Positions 24,600-35,885 of a stretch of DNA of 64,000 nucleotides are shown piece by piece (the stretch's first letter is position 1; every line of letters begins with the position of its first letter). Source of the stretch: Haematobia irritans (taxonomy: Eukaryota; Arthropoda; Insecta; Diptera; Muscidae). Position numbers and translations under genes: made by a program. The notes below the pieces were generated by a model. The model had not been told where the DNA came from. It ran no database searches and was given only the letters and a program-made list of their open reading frames with translations. The stretch covers positions 49,713,096 through 49,777,095 of the forward strand of contig NC_134400.1 in the NCBI RefSeq assembly GCF_050003625.1, read 5' to 3'.

Positions 24600-25873
24600 A
24601 AGGGTGATACGGTCAAAATTTGGTCAATATAAACTTGACGTATTTCTTTAAATTTTGCATTTAAAAAACCTGAACACCCCTCATTTTGAAGGTGTGTGTG
24701 TGTGTAGAATGTTGCTCCTATTTTGATTGGAATTCACTCTTCAGTTGTCAAAATGCCGTCCAAGCAAGAAGAGCAGCGTATCAAAATTTTGCTCGCGCAT
24801 CGCGAAAATCCGAGCTACTCGCACGCAAAGCTGGCAAAATTGCTAAAAGTTGCCAAATCAACCGTTACAAATGTAATTAAAGTGTTTGGGGAACGTTTGT
24901 CGACAGACAGAAGTCTGGATCGGGGGGACATCGAAAACCGGAAGCCGCTGAGACGACAAAGAGAGTTGCCGGTAGTTTCAAGCGAAACCCTAACCCCTCT
25001 CTCCGAGATGCCGCAAATAAGCTGGGTGTATCGTCTACAACCATGCATCGAGCCAAAAAACGAGCCGGACTATCGACTTACAAGAAGGTAGTGACTCCAA
25101 ATCGCGATGATAAACAATATACGACGGCCAAAGCGCGATCACGGAGTCTGTACACGACGATGCTGACGAAGTTTGACTGCGTGGTAATGGACGACGAAAC
25201 CTACGTCAAAGCCGACTACAAGCAGCTTCCGGGACAGGAGTTTTATACGGCAAAAGGAAGGGGAAAAGTAGCAGATATTTTCAAGCACATAAAACTGTCA
25301 AAGTTCGCAAAGAAATATCTGGTTTGGCAAGCCATCTGTACCTGTGGCTTGGAAAGCAGCATTTTCATAGCTTCCGGGACTGTCAACCAAGAAATGTACG
25401 TGAAAGAGTGTTTGAATAAACGTCTGCTGCCTTTCCTGAAGAAACACGGTTGTTCCGTACTGTTTTGGCCGGATTTGGCATCTTGCCATTACGGTAAAAA
25501 GGCCATGGAGTGGTACGCCGCCAACAACGTGCAGGTGGTTCCCAAGGACAAGAACCCTCCCAACACGCCAGAGCTCCGCCCAATTGAGAAATACTGGGCT
25601 ATTGTCAAGCGGAACCTAAAGAAGACCAAAAAAACTGCTAAGGACGAGCAGCAGTTCAAGGCAAACTGGCTTTCTGCGGCGAAGAAGGTGGACAAGGTGG
25701 CTGTACAAAATCTGATGGCAGGTGTCAAGCGTGAGGCCCGGCAATTCGGATTTGGAAAAGCGAAATTTATACTAATTGAACTTGAAAAAGAAATTTAATT
25801 TGATTTTTTAAATAAACGATTTCACCGATTTACACGCGTTTTCCCGTGACCAAATTTTGACCGTATCACCCTT
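24600..25873 (+). mobile_element. Tc1/mariner DD37E transposon, full length
   Basis: 1274 bp, flanked by TA at 24598-24599 and 25874-25875. The inverted termini begin AAGGGTGATACGGTC and agree for about 27 bases. A single transposase gene fills the middle (next feature). It is the better preserved of two copies in the window. Confidence 0.95.
24753..25798 (+). pseudogene. DD37E mariner transposase, one frameshift from open
   Basis: Cut-and-paste transposase. The start MPSKQEEQRIKILL (24753) is shared with the other copy. Two helix-turn-helix DNA-binding segments are followed by a catalytic domain with VVMDDETYVKAD, FWPDLASCHYG and ELRPIEKYWAIVK. The second Asp and the Glu are separated by 37 residues, which defines the DD37E class known from mosquitoes. 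The frame is broken once at about 24910: 'acagacagaagtctgg' has one A fewer than 'acagccagaaagtctgg' in the 12.1-kb copy. The N-terminal part therefore reads on in the wrong frame to 25091, while the correct frame is open from before 25043 to 25798. Corrected length would be about 348 aa, normal for the class. No other disabling change was seen. Confidence 0.92.
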
Positions 25874-25979
25874 TATAGGCAGACAATTATTTTGAGGATT
25901 TAGCATCTTAGGTTTAAAGTCTTTTTAAGATTAAGAAAACATTTTTCTTTCAAGTTTCCGTTATAATTTAGATTTTTAA

Positions 25980-26468
25980 CCCTTTCACTACCGAAATAAA
26001 CCTAATGTTTAAAACTTTTATTTTTCTTCTGTTTTTATCATTTTGAAAACCTACCTCAATTACTTCAAGAGCTATATGAGCTTGTTCTGAAAAGTTGATT
26101 CTTGAATTGTGACCAAATGGCCTTACGAAAATAAGCGCTATTTGGCTGCAATATCTTTCAAAGTGTGAGAAAAAATACAAAAAAGAAACCGTAAAAGTAT
26201 CAGCTATAATTTTTATATAGATGTCCATTTACTAGAAACATAGAAAACGTAGAAAATTTGTCTTAAATTTTCGTATTTTTCGTTTATTGTTAAAGAAGTT
26301 CATAAAAATGTATTTTAGACCTCACCAATATGGACAATATTTATAGCTTATTTAGTTTAAAGCCTCTACTTTAGAATAACATCGAGAAATAAATCGAAGC
26401 TAAGTGGGAAAATAGAAGTTGGTGTCTTTTTCGAATGTGCTTCTAAGTGGACATCGGTAGTGAAAGAG
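25980..26468. mobile_element. piggyBac-type MITE with TTAA duplication
   Basis: TTAA at 25976-25979 and at 26469-26472 brackets an element whose ends read CCCTTTCACTACCGA and, reversed, CTCTTTCACTACCGA. A TTAA target and C-rich termini are the piggyBac signature. It is 489 bp and non-coding. Confidence 0.8.
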
Positions 26469-26683
26469 TTAAACTGGCATTTGTGTGCACGAGAATAGAT
26501 TTATTAATATAGCTTAAAACGAGAATGAAAATTCGATAAATGATCTCGGTATTTTAATTTTATTGATCATAGATTTAAAGCCTGATAGTTCGTAAACAAT
26601 ATCCGCATCTGTGTCTCGGCATAAATAGCAAAATCTTTAAAGAAAGGTCAAAATCTTTGGATCCAAGTAAATTTGATCCGCTT

Positions 26684-26805
26684 TTTGCCAAACATTCTGT
26701 ACTAAATATCATCAAAATCTGTTAATAATTGTGACCGGAATCAACAAACACGTGGACAGACGGACAGACTCGAAGGACTAGATCGATTAAGGAGGTGATT
26801 CTGGC
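26684..26805 (-). mobile_element. HII remnant
   Basis: 'aatatcatcaaaatctgtta', 'gtggacagacggacagactc' and 'taaggaggtgattctgg' match the HII GGAC region. The terminal hairpin is missing. Confidence 0.55.
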
Positions 26806-27030
26806 TTCCAATGCACAAAAGAAAGTTAGATTGGAAAGAACTAAGCAGTAGCTTCGCTTGCATGAAAGTGGCCAGTTACTGAATTTGGTTTCCTCTGAGC
26901 AAAAGCCATTCAAAATTGAGCCAAAAACAGTATGATTTAATTTAATTGCCAAAGAGGTCAGCTGAAAATTTACACTTTCGATTGGCCATCAGAACTAAAG
27001 TGCCGCCGGCGATAATGGTGTGGTTTGAGA
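26806..27030. other. Short unassigned stretch
   Basis: Contains 'tttcgattggccatcagaac', shared with 14.65 kb, so at least partly repetitive. Confidence 0.3.
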
Positions 27031-27598
27031 AAATTTTCTATAGAAATAAAATTTTGAGGAAATATTATGCAGAAATTAAATTTTGAGAAAATCTTATATA
27101 AAAATTAAATTTTAAGAAAATTTCTATGGAAATACAATTTCAAGAGAAATAAAATGTTGAGAAAATTTTCTATAAAAATAAAATTTCCCGAAAAATTCTC
27201 TATAGAAATAAAATTTCGAAAAGATTTTCTATAGAAATAAAATTTTTACCGAATCTTCTACAGAAATAAAATTTTGACAAGATTGACTATAAAAATAAAA
27301 TTATGACAAAATTTTCTATAGAAATAAAATTTTTGAGAAAGATTTCTATGAAAAAAAATTGAGAAAATCTTATAGAGAAATAAATAAAAATAATTTTAAG
27401 AAAATTTTCTATAAAAATACAATTCTTTGGAGAAATAAAATTACGAGAACATTTGCTATAGAAGTACAAATTTGAGAACATTTCTATAGAAATAAAAGGT
27501 TGAGAAAATTTTCTATAAAAATAAAATTTCCAGAAAATATATAGAAATACAATTCTTTAGAGAAATCAAATTTGGAGAAAATTTTCTATAGAAGTGCA

Positions 27599-28576
27599 CA
27601 CGGATGAAAAAGACTGTTTTTCATATGTTTGGCTACAAACATTATATGTTTGGAACACAAATTTTTAAACACAATATTTTTGAGTGCAAGCATATTATGT
27701 TCATAAACTAGCATAACAAGTTTGGGACATATATGTTAATATGTTAGAACATATTATGTTTGGGACATAAAATGTTTGTAAATATAATATGCTTGGATGC
27801 AAACATATATTAATTTAGAAATAGCCTATAAACATATATGTGTTTAGTAGCTTGGAGCGCTATTTAACAGGGAGCGATATTGAATTAAGTTGGTGGTTGT
27901 TGCTTGTTATTACAAAATTAACATTTTATTTTTCCTTGGGCAATTGATCAGCTACTTCTTTGATCCTTACAAACTGTGTGGTCCGCTGTTCGAATCCCCG
28001 TCCGGCAAAAGGTAAAATTAAAATAAAAAAAATCATAAAATTGAATAATTTCTTCTACAATGTTTGTATTGCAGAAAAAGGTGCTAAGAACTAAAAAATC
28101 TCGTGGAAGTGAGAAAGAATGTGGGGGAATATACAATTAGGCAGAAACAAAATTTTGAGCATTCAGGTCGAAAACCTATGTTGTTAGCACCTATATTACC
28201 TGTTTATTTTCGTAATTCATTATGATTGTAAATATATAAATAAATAAATAAAATTTTGAGCACAATATTGTTTGGGAGAATTTTTTTTAAGCATATAATA
28301 TTTTTGGGTGCAAAATGCTTCCAAACATATTATATGTTCACATAATAACATATTGCTTTTTGGAAGACAACATTATTGAATTTGGATGCAAAAATACAAA
28401 ATGTTTGGAACTTAGACTACCCAAACATATATTGTTTAGACCAATATGCTTTTAAACATATTATATATTGGAAGAGATCAAACATATAAATGTTTGGGCA
28501 ATACCCAAAAATGTATATGCTTGAAGCAAAATATGTTTGGGAGTATATGTTACAGAGGCGATTTTTTGTGAGGGTG
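27599..28576 (+). mobile_element. A-family TA-element, copy A4, complete
   Basis: Starts CACGGATGAAAAAGACTG and ends CGATTTTTTGTGAGGGTG, bracketed by CA on both sides. The target, a minisatellite unit, reads continuously without it, so the duplication is 2 bp. ATATGTTTGG arrays lie at both ends, half a tRNA-like module at 27966-28010, and a small retroposon at 28162-28250. No transposase. Confidence 0.85.
28162..28250 (+). mobile_element. Short retroposed fragment inside A4
   Basis: 89 bases starting 'ttcaggtcgaaaacctatg' and ending in a TAAATAAATAAATA tail, flanked by the direct repeat AAATTTTGAGCA (28150-28161 and 28251-28262). It is present in A5 (about 49344-49453) but absent from A1, where 'aaatttgagcacaatcttc' is continuous. 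It looks like a 5'-truncated LINE tail. Confidence 0.75.
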
Positions 28577-29359
28577 CATTTTTGAGAAAATTTCTATAGA
28601 AATAAAATTTTGAGAAAATTTTCTATAAAAATAAAATTTTGAAAAAAAATTCTATAGAAATAAATTTTCTACAGAATTTTCTATAGAAATACAATTTTGA
28701 CAAAATTTTCTATAGAAATATAATTTTGACAAAATTTTCTATAGAAATAAAATTTTGACACAATTTTCTATAGAAATAAAATTTTGACAAAATTTTCTAT
28801 AGACATAAAATTTTGACAAAATTTTCTATAGAAATAAAATTTTGATAAAATTTTATATAGGAATAAAATTTTGACAAAATTTTCTATAGAAATAAAATTT
28901 TGACAAAATTTTCTATAGAAATAAAATTTTGACAACATTTTCTATAGAAATAAAGTTTTGACAAGATTTTCTACAGAAATAAAATTTTGACACTACTATA
29001 GAAATAAAATTGTGACAACATTTTCAATAGGAATTAAATTTTCACAAAATTTTCGATAGGAAAAAAATTTTTACAAAATTTTCGAAATTTTCGAAAATAA
29101 TTTTCAGAATATTTTCTATAGAAATAAAATTTTGAGAAAATCTTCTATAGAAGTAAATTTTTGAGAAAACGATTTTCGTAGAAATAAACTTTTATATAAA
29201 AACAAAATTTTGAGAACATTTTCTAAAAAAATAAAATTTTGACAAAATTTTCTATAGAAATAAAATTTTGACAAAATTTTCTATAGAAATAAAATTTTGA
29301 CAAAATTTTCTATAGAAATAAAATTTTGACAAAATTTTCTATGGAAATAAATATTTTGT

Positions 29360-29875
29360 TCTTTTATTGTTGGTTTGTTCTTCAATCATATTTGTTGGTT
29401 TGATTTCAGCTGAAAGTAATTGCTTTGACTAAACTACAAGAGTAGCTTAAAAAACAGAGGTAAAGTATATTTGCCAAATTTATTTGGGCAAACTCCTACT
29501 GCAAAATAAACCCGGCCAACTGCACTCTAATCGATGATTTTACTTTGGCAAAGGAAAAGAGAAGTGTTTGTACAAAGATTTATTTAGGCAAAAGCAGACT
29601 ATCGAAAACCTTTTTTCGGAAGGTTCAAGTGTAGTTCACCTTGACTTTTGTGAATTACCAGAATTTATTCTGATTATTCGTTGATAGTTTTGCTGCAAGT
29701 AGAGGATGCTGAAGAGGAATGTGGTAATTCCGAAACGGTCGTCCAGTCAAATATCTTGCAGTCTAGAGGGATTTGCCCAAATAAATTTGACAAACATTCT
29801 TCTCCTCTGATGGTTAAGCTACTATTGTAGTTTAGTCAACGCAATGTTTTTAAACTGAAATCAAAACATCAAATG
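29360..29875. mobile_element. P-family element, long form
   Basis: The ends are inverted repeats ('ttattgttggtttgttcttc ... gtagtttagtcaa' with 'tttgactaaactacaagagt' reversed) of roughly 50 bases, imperfect. It interrupts the 29-bp minisatellite. The interior matches 15.2-15.6 kb. Confidence 0.65.
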
Positions 29876-30112
29876 AATAAAATTTTGACAAAATTTTTTT
29901 ATAAAAATAAAATCTGGAGAAAATTTTCTACAGAAATAAAATTGAGGCACAATTTTTGATAGATATACAATTTTGACAAAATTTTCTATAGAAATAAATT
30001 ATTGAAAACATTTTCTATAGAAATAAAATATTGAGAAAATCTTCCATAAAAAAGTGATAAAATTTTCTGCGGAAATTAAATTTTGAGAAAATTGCCTATA
30101 AATTCAATATGT

Positions 30113-30418
30113 TTGTCAATTTTAATTCAATATATCTTAAAAATTTTCTTTAAATTCAATATCTTGCAACATTTTAATTTTCGTGTTATTTCATACCCAA
30201 AAATTGTTGATAATAAGTTGGCCATTTGAAAGCATTATAATTTCCAAAGGTATTAAATTCGAACAAATCTAAACCGATTCTTAAATTTGACGGTATTTCC
30301 GAAATTTTTTGTTTGTGAACAATAAATGGGAAAAATGGGGAAAAATTATGGCGCTTTTCTTTGTTGCATTACATGTCAGTCCCATTCGACTTTTGTTTTT
30401 TCTCATTAGCGTTCGCCC
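30113..30418. other. Unassigned spacer
   Basis: Degenerate AT-rich sequence, perhaps decayed minisatellite at its start. Confidence 0.35.
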
Positions 30419-30783
30419 ATGTATATCGGCAGATGGACGACCGGACACTAAGGGCTAGATGGAATCATGAGGTGATTCCGAGTTAATCGTAATAAATTGT
30501 AATGCTGTGAAGACTATGGAAATTCGAATTAGCCAGTGATGAAACATGTGTATAGTCAGTCTTGTGAAGATTGGTATCTGGCATTTACTTTTCAATAATT
30601 TAATAATATCAATTCCTTAATCTTCATATCCAATAAGATCGTATTAAAATTATAATATATAAAGTAATAATATGTAGTCTATCGATATAAATTTGTATGG
30701 GGTCTAAAATCTATATTTCTGTTAGAGACATTTTCTTGCAAGACAAAGTTCTTATACCCTGACCACTATGTGGTTTAGGGTAA
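30419..30783 (-). mobile_element. HII remnant with an unidentified insert
   Basis: HII sequence ('agatggacgaccggacacta', 'gaggtgattccgagttaatc') breaks off at about 30494 and resumes at about 30681 ('tatggggtctaaaatctat', end hairpin 'ataccctgaccactatgtgg'). The 187 bases between carry no recognisable terminal repeats. Confidence 0.6.
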
Positions 30784-31020
30784 AAATCGTGTAAGTAATG
30801 CTAATGACATTTCGAAGGGTTTCGATGCTTTTCCAAGCGTTTTTGCACAAAATGTGATACTCCGTCCGGGCACGTGTTTATAGAGGAGCACATTATTATT
30901 GATCTTATCTAATAGATTCACTAATGATGTATAATCTAATTAAATTCCTATATGATTTAATATACATGCAATAATTTTTATCTTCTGTATTATTGGAAAT
31001 GAGCAAATTGGTGTGGACAC

Positions 31021-31175
31021 TTGTTTTCCTTTATGATAAACAAACAACCCACGTATTCTTAGGGGATTATTTCGAACATTAATACGATCTAAAGAAAGAA
31101 GTGCATTTGCACTGAACTCTTGCGTTGGGTCAATCAACGCAAAGTCCGTCCCATGTTTATCTATTGTGAAATTTG
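31021..31175 (-). pseudogene. Exon-like fragment of an unrecognised protein gene
   Basis: On the minus strand, after a plausible acceptor (tttttacatatcag|CAAATTTC), the frame reads ANFTIDKHGTDFALIDPTQE and then FSANALLSLDRINVRNN and LRIRGLFVYHKGKQ. It loses protein character where a GT follows (AACAA|GTGTCC, a weak donor). The composition (balanced, with charged and hydrophobic residues and several Asp/Asn/Pro) stands out from the Phe/Ile/Lys noise of the window. I do not recognise the family. It could be a lone exon of a host gene whose introns are filled with transposons, or a relic. No matching exon was found nearby. Confidence 0.4.
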
Positions 31176-31399
31176 CTGATATGTAAAAATGTTGTTGCTT
31201 TTTTTTAATATATTTTATTTTTCATTAATTTCAATAAATTTTTATATTCGTTCGTTCCTTGGCTCAGTGGTGGTCCATTTCCATAGTATCCACTCAATTT
31301 TATATGAAGTCGTTTCCAATTCATTTATCTTTGCCATATTGTTTTTGTTATTCTGCCCACGATACAATGGATGCTAGCTATGTGCCGCGCCCGTTCTAT
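31176..31399. other. Unassigned spacer
   Basis: T-rich sequence between the exon-like fragment and the first HI cassette. Nothing recognised. Confidence 0.35.
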
Positions 31400-33220
31400 T
31401 TTTTTATACCCTCCATCATAGGATGGGGGTATATTAACTTTGTCATTCCGTTTGTAACACATCGAAATATTGCTCTAAGACCCCATAAAGTATATATATT
31501 CTGGGTCGTGGTGAAATTCTGAGTCGATCTAAGCATGTCCGTCCGTCCGTCCGTCCGTCCGTCCGTCTGTTGAAATCACGCTAACTTCCGAACGAAACAA
31601 GCTATCGACTTGAAACTTGGCACAAGTAGTTGTTATCGATGTAGGTCGGATGGTATTGAAAATGGGCCATATCGGTCCACTTTTACGTATAGCCCCCATA
31701 TAAAGGGACCCTCAGATTTGGCTTGTGGAGCCTCTAACAGAAGCATATTTCATCCGATCCGGCTGAAATTTGGTACATAGTGTTGGTATATGGTCTCTAA
31801 CAACCATGCAAAAATTGGTCCATATCGGTCCATAATTATATATAGCCCCCATATAAACCGATCCCCAGATTTGGCTTGTGGAGCCTCTAAGAGAAGCATA
31901 TTTCATCCGATCCGGCTGAAATTTGGTACATGGTGTTAGTATATGGTCTCTAACAACCATGCAAAAATTGGTTCACATCGGTCCATAATTATATATAGCC
32001 CCCATATAAACCGATCCCCAGATTTGGCTTACGGAGCCTCAAAGAGAAGCAAATTTCATCCGATCTGGCTGAAATTTGGTACATGATGTTGGTATATGGT
32101 CTCTAACAACCATGCAAAAATTGGTCCACATCGGTCCATAATTATATATAGCCCCCATATAAACCGATCCCCAGATTTAGCTTGTGGAGCCTCTAAGAGA
32201 AGCATATTTCATCCGATCCGGCTGAAATTTGGTACATGGTGTTGGTATATGGTCTCTAACAACCATGCAAAAATTGGTCCATATCGGTCCTTAATTATAT
32301 ATAGCCCCCATATAAACCCGTCCGCAGATTTGACTTGTGGAGCCTCAAAGAGAAGCAAATTGCATCCGATCCGGCTGAAATTTGGTACATGGTGTTGATA
32401 TATGGTCTGTAACAATCATGCAAAAATTGGTCCACATCGGTCCATAATTATATATAGCCCCCATATAAACCGATCTCCAGATTTGGCTTGCGAAGCCTCA
32501 AAGAGAAGCAAATTGCATCCGATCCGGCTGAAATTTGGTACATGGTATTGGTATATGGTCTCTAGCAACCGTGCAAAAATTGGTCCATATCGGTCCATAA
32601 TTATATATAGTCCCCATATAAAACGTTCTCCAGATTTGACCTCCGGAGCCTCTTGGAGGAGCAAAATTCATCCGATCCGGTTCAAATTAGGAACGTGGTG
32701 TTAGTATATGGTCGCTAACAACCATACCAAAATTGGTCCAATCACACAAAACTTGAAACTAGAGCCAAAAATAATCTACCAAAATTTTATTTCTATAGAA
32801 AATTTTGTCAAAATTTTATTTCTAGAGAAAATTTTGTTAAAATTTTATTCGGTTCATAATAAAATTTTCATCATTGCCAAAATTTTATTTCTATAGAAAA
32901 TTTTGTTCAAATTTTATTCGGTTCATAATTATGGTTGCCACTCGAGCCAAAAATAATCTACCAAGATTTTATTTTTATAGAAAATTTTGTCAAAAGTTTA
33001 TTTCTATAGAAAATTTTGTTAAAATTCTATTTCTGTACACATTTTTGTCAAAATTTTCTTTCTATAGAAAATTTTGTGAAAATTTTTATTTCTATAGAAA
33101 ATTTTGTGAAAATTTTATTTCTATAGAAAATTTTGTTAAAATTTTATTTCTGTAGAAAATTTTGTCAAAATTTTATGTCTACTTTGTCAAACTGAATTAT
33201 ATACGTATTGGATCGATCTT
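31400..33220 (+). mobile_element. Young HI cassette body 1 (tail absent)
   Basis: Order: hairpin ATACCCTCCATC/GATGGGGGTAT at 31406-31433; 'tatatatattctgg'; (GTCC)7 plus GTCT at about 31537; seven units of 153 bp (about 31690-32740); the 29-bp minisatellite (about 32785-33180); 'tatacgtattggatcgatct'. It then joins directly to the hairpin of body 2 without the usual ACTTGT tail. The reading frames of 68-100 aa inside it are artefacts of the 153-bp period. Confidence 0.9.
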
Positions 33221-35256
33221 TTTATACCCTCCATCATAGGATGGGGGTATATTAACTTTGTCATTCCGTTTGTAACACATCGAAATATTGCTCTAAGACC
33301 CCATAAAGTATATATATTCTGGGTCGTGGTGAAATTCTGAGTCGATCTAAGCATGTCCGTCCGTCCGTCCGTCCGTCCGTCCGTCCGTCCGTCCGTCTGT
33401 TGAAATCACGCTAACTTCCGAACGAAACAAGCTATCGACTTGAAACTTGGCACAAGTAGTTGTTATCGATGTAGGTCGGATGGTATTGAAAATGGGCCAT
33501 ATCGGTCCACTTTTACGTATAGCCCCCATATAAAGGGACCCTCAGATTTGGCTTGTGGAGCCTCTAACAGAAGCATATTTCATCCGATCCGGCTGAAATT
33601 TGGTACATAGTGTTGGTATATGGTCTCTAACAACCATGCAAAAATTGGTCCATATCGGTCCATAATTATATATAGCCCCCATATAAACCGATCCCCAGAT
33701 TTGGCTTGTGGAGCCTCTAAGAGAAGCATATTTCATCCGATCCGGCTGAAATTTGGTACATGGTGTTAGTATATGGTCTCTAACAACCATGCAAAAATTG
33801 GTTCACATCGGTCCATAATTATATATAGCCCCCATATAAACCGATCCCCAGATTTGGCTTACGGAGCCTCAAAGAGAAGCAAATTTCATCCGATCTGGCT
33901 GAAATTTGGTACATGATGTTGGTATATGGTCTCTAACAACCATGCAAAAATTGGTCCACATCGGTCCATAATTATATATAGCCCCCATATAAACCGATCC
34001 CCAGATTTAGCTTGTGGAGCCTCTAAGAGAAGCATATTTCATCCGATCCGGCTGAAATTTGGTACATGGTGTTGGTATATGGTCTCTAACAACCATGCAA
34101 AAATTGGTCCATATCGGTCCTTAATTATATATAGCCCCCATATAAACCCGTCCGCAGATTTGACTTGTGGAGCCTCAAAGAGAAGCAAATTGCATCCGAT
34201 CCGGCTGAAATTTGGTACATGGTGTTGATATATGGTCTGTAACAATCATGCAAAAATTGGTCCACATCGGTCCATAATTATATATAGCCCCCATATAAAC
34301 CGATCTCCAGATTTGGCTTGCGAAGCCTCAAAGAGAAGCAAATTGCATCCGATCCGGCTGAAATTTGGTACATGGTATTGGTATATGGTCTCTAGCAACC
34401 GTGCAAAAATTGGTCCATATCGGTCCATAATTATATATAGTCCCCATATAAAACGTTCTCCAGATTTGACCTCCGGAGCCTCTTGGAGGAGCAAAATTCA
34501 TCCGATCCGGTTCAAATTAGGAACGTGGTGTTAGTATATGGTCGCTAACAACCATACCAAAATTGGTCCAATCACACAAAACTTGAAACTAGAGCCAAAA
34601 ATAATCTACCAAAATTTTATTTCTATAGAAAATTTTGTCAAAATTTTATTTCTAGAGAAAATTTTGTTAAAATTTTATTCGGTTCATAATAAAATTTTCA
34701 TCATTGCCAAAATTTTATTTCTATAGAAAATTTTGTTCAAATTTTATTCGGTTCATAATTATGGTTGCCACTCGAGCCAAAAATAATCTACCAAGATTTT
34801 ATTTTTATAGAAAATTTTGTCAAAAGTTTATTTCTATAGAAAATTTTGTTAAAATTCTATTTCTGTACACATTTTTGTCAAAATTTTCTTTCTATAGAAA
34901 ATTTTGTGAAAATTTTTATTTCTATAGAAAATTTTGTGAAAATTTTATTTCTATAGAAAATTTTGTTAAAATTTTATTTCTGTAGAAAATTTTGTCAAAA
35001 TTTTATGTCTACTTTGTCAAACTGAATTATATACGTATTGGATCGATCTTTTTCGATTTAATATATACCCCGTATGGACTTACATATAATTTAGAAGATG
35101 GTATTAGGAGTTTTTAAGATACCTTGCCATCGGCAAGCGTTACCGCAACTTAACTGCCACTTGTGGGTGGCAGTGTTTAGAAGAAGTTTCTACGCAATCC
35201 ATGATGGAGGGTACATAAGCTTCGGCCTGGCCGAACTTACGGCCGTATATACTTGT
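33221..35256 (+). mobile_element. Young HI cassette body 2 with tail
   Basis: Nearly identical to body 1, with (GTCC)10 instead of 7, giving an offset of 1818 before and 1830 after the tract. The tail follows: 13-bp subterminal inverted repeat ATGATGGAGGGTA (35201-35213, the reverse of TACCCTCCATCAT at the other end), palindrome TTCGGCCTGGCCGAA (35221-35235) and terminus GGCCGTATATACTTGT. Subterminal inverted repeats, a hairpin end and a microsatellite are features of Helentron/DINE-1 elements. No Rep/helicase is encoded, so it is non-autonomous. Confidence 0.9.
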
Positions 35257-35462
35257 TCGATTTAATATATACCCCGTATGGACTTACATATAATTTAGAA
35301 GATGGTATTAGGAGTTTTTAAGATACCTTGCCATCGGCAAGCGTTACCGCAACTTAACTGCCACTTGTGGGTGGCAGTGTTTAGAAGAAGTTTCTACGCA
35401 ATCCATGATGGAGGGTACATAAGCTTCGGCCTGGCCGAACTTACGGCCGTATATACTTGTTA
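35257..35462 (+). mobile_element. Extra HI tail copy
   Basis: The approximately 205-base tail ('tcgatttaatatataccccg' to ACTTGT) is repeated directly after the tail of body 2, completing a body-body-tail-tail arrangement. Confidence 0.9.
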
Positions 35463-35885
35463 TTTTTCACTTTGTCGTTTTCGATGTTGCTGCCGCTTTC
35501 GTTTGGACGCTTGGATGAACAATTTGCCTGTTCGCAAGTGACAGTTCAATAGACAAGCGACGGCCGGATAAATGAACGGACAGATAGGCAAATCGATAGA
35601 CTTAAGGACAGCCAAAGAGCCAATTGGTGTGCTAGCTGGCCTGTCATTGGCAGATAATAATGAAATTGTTAATTTTTTCTGTATTTATAATTTATTCTTT
35701 ATGTTACGCTTGTCGGCAGACACACTCATACATTAGGGTGGTGTTATCTGCCAATTCATAAGGCAATAAAACTTTTCATACTCCCTGGAGACTAATCATA
35801 GATTACTGTTTAATCACTATCGATTGTTTGTAGTAAAACAAAGAATGAATTATGGGGCTAAAGTCTGAGAATACAAGTGAAGAGT
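35463..35885. other. Unassigned spacer
   Basis: Moderately GC sequence ('gccgctttcgtttggacgct', 'gacggccggataaatg') without a usable frame or repeat match. Confidence 0.35.

Larger units (their letters stand above)
24306..26683 (-). mobile_element. M1-family TA-element split by a mariner and a piggyBac-type MITE
   Basis: Starts TA|CACTGAAAACAATATTTTC and carries M1 wording in reverse ('ttaaatttaggacagaaatt'). The far end is 'gtcaaaatctttggatccaa' at about 26648-26667. The mariner (24600-25873) and the TTAA-flanked MITE (25980-26468) interrupt it. The nested order shows that M1 is older than both. Confidence 0.55.
27031..30112. repeat. 29-bp minisatellite array, interrupted by A4 and a P element
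   Basis: The unit is close to AAATTTTCTATAGAAATAAA followed by ATTTTGACA and is repeated dozens of times with drift: 27031-27596, 28579-29350 and 29880-30112. The core TTTTCTATAGAAAA is itself a palindrome. The same unit occurs inside every young HI cassette (for example 32785-33180) and at 50335-50470 and 52915-53070. A4 (27599-28576) and a P element (about 29360-29875) sit inside it. Confidence 0.9.

Noticed and set aside
31537..31568. Short GTCC array as a possible CRISPR-like repeat
   Set aside because: A 4-base microsatellite without spacers, in a eukaryotic transposon.
32096..32704. Two adjacent 100-aa frames repeated in all young cassettes
   Set aside because: Frames kept open by the 153-bp period. 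They occur in mobile repeats on both strands, with no start context or domain.
32874..33155. 93-aa frame rich in FYFYRKFCEN words
   Set aside because: Translation of the 29-bp minisatellite.
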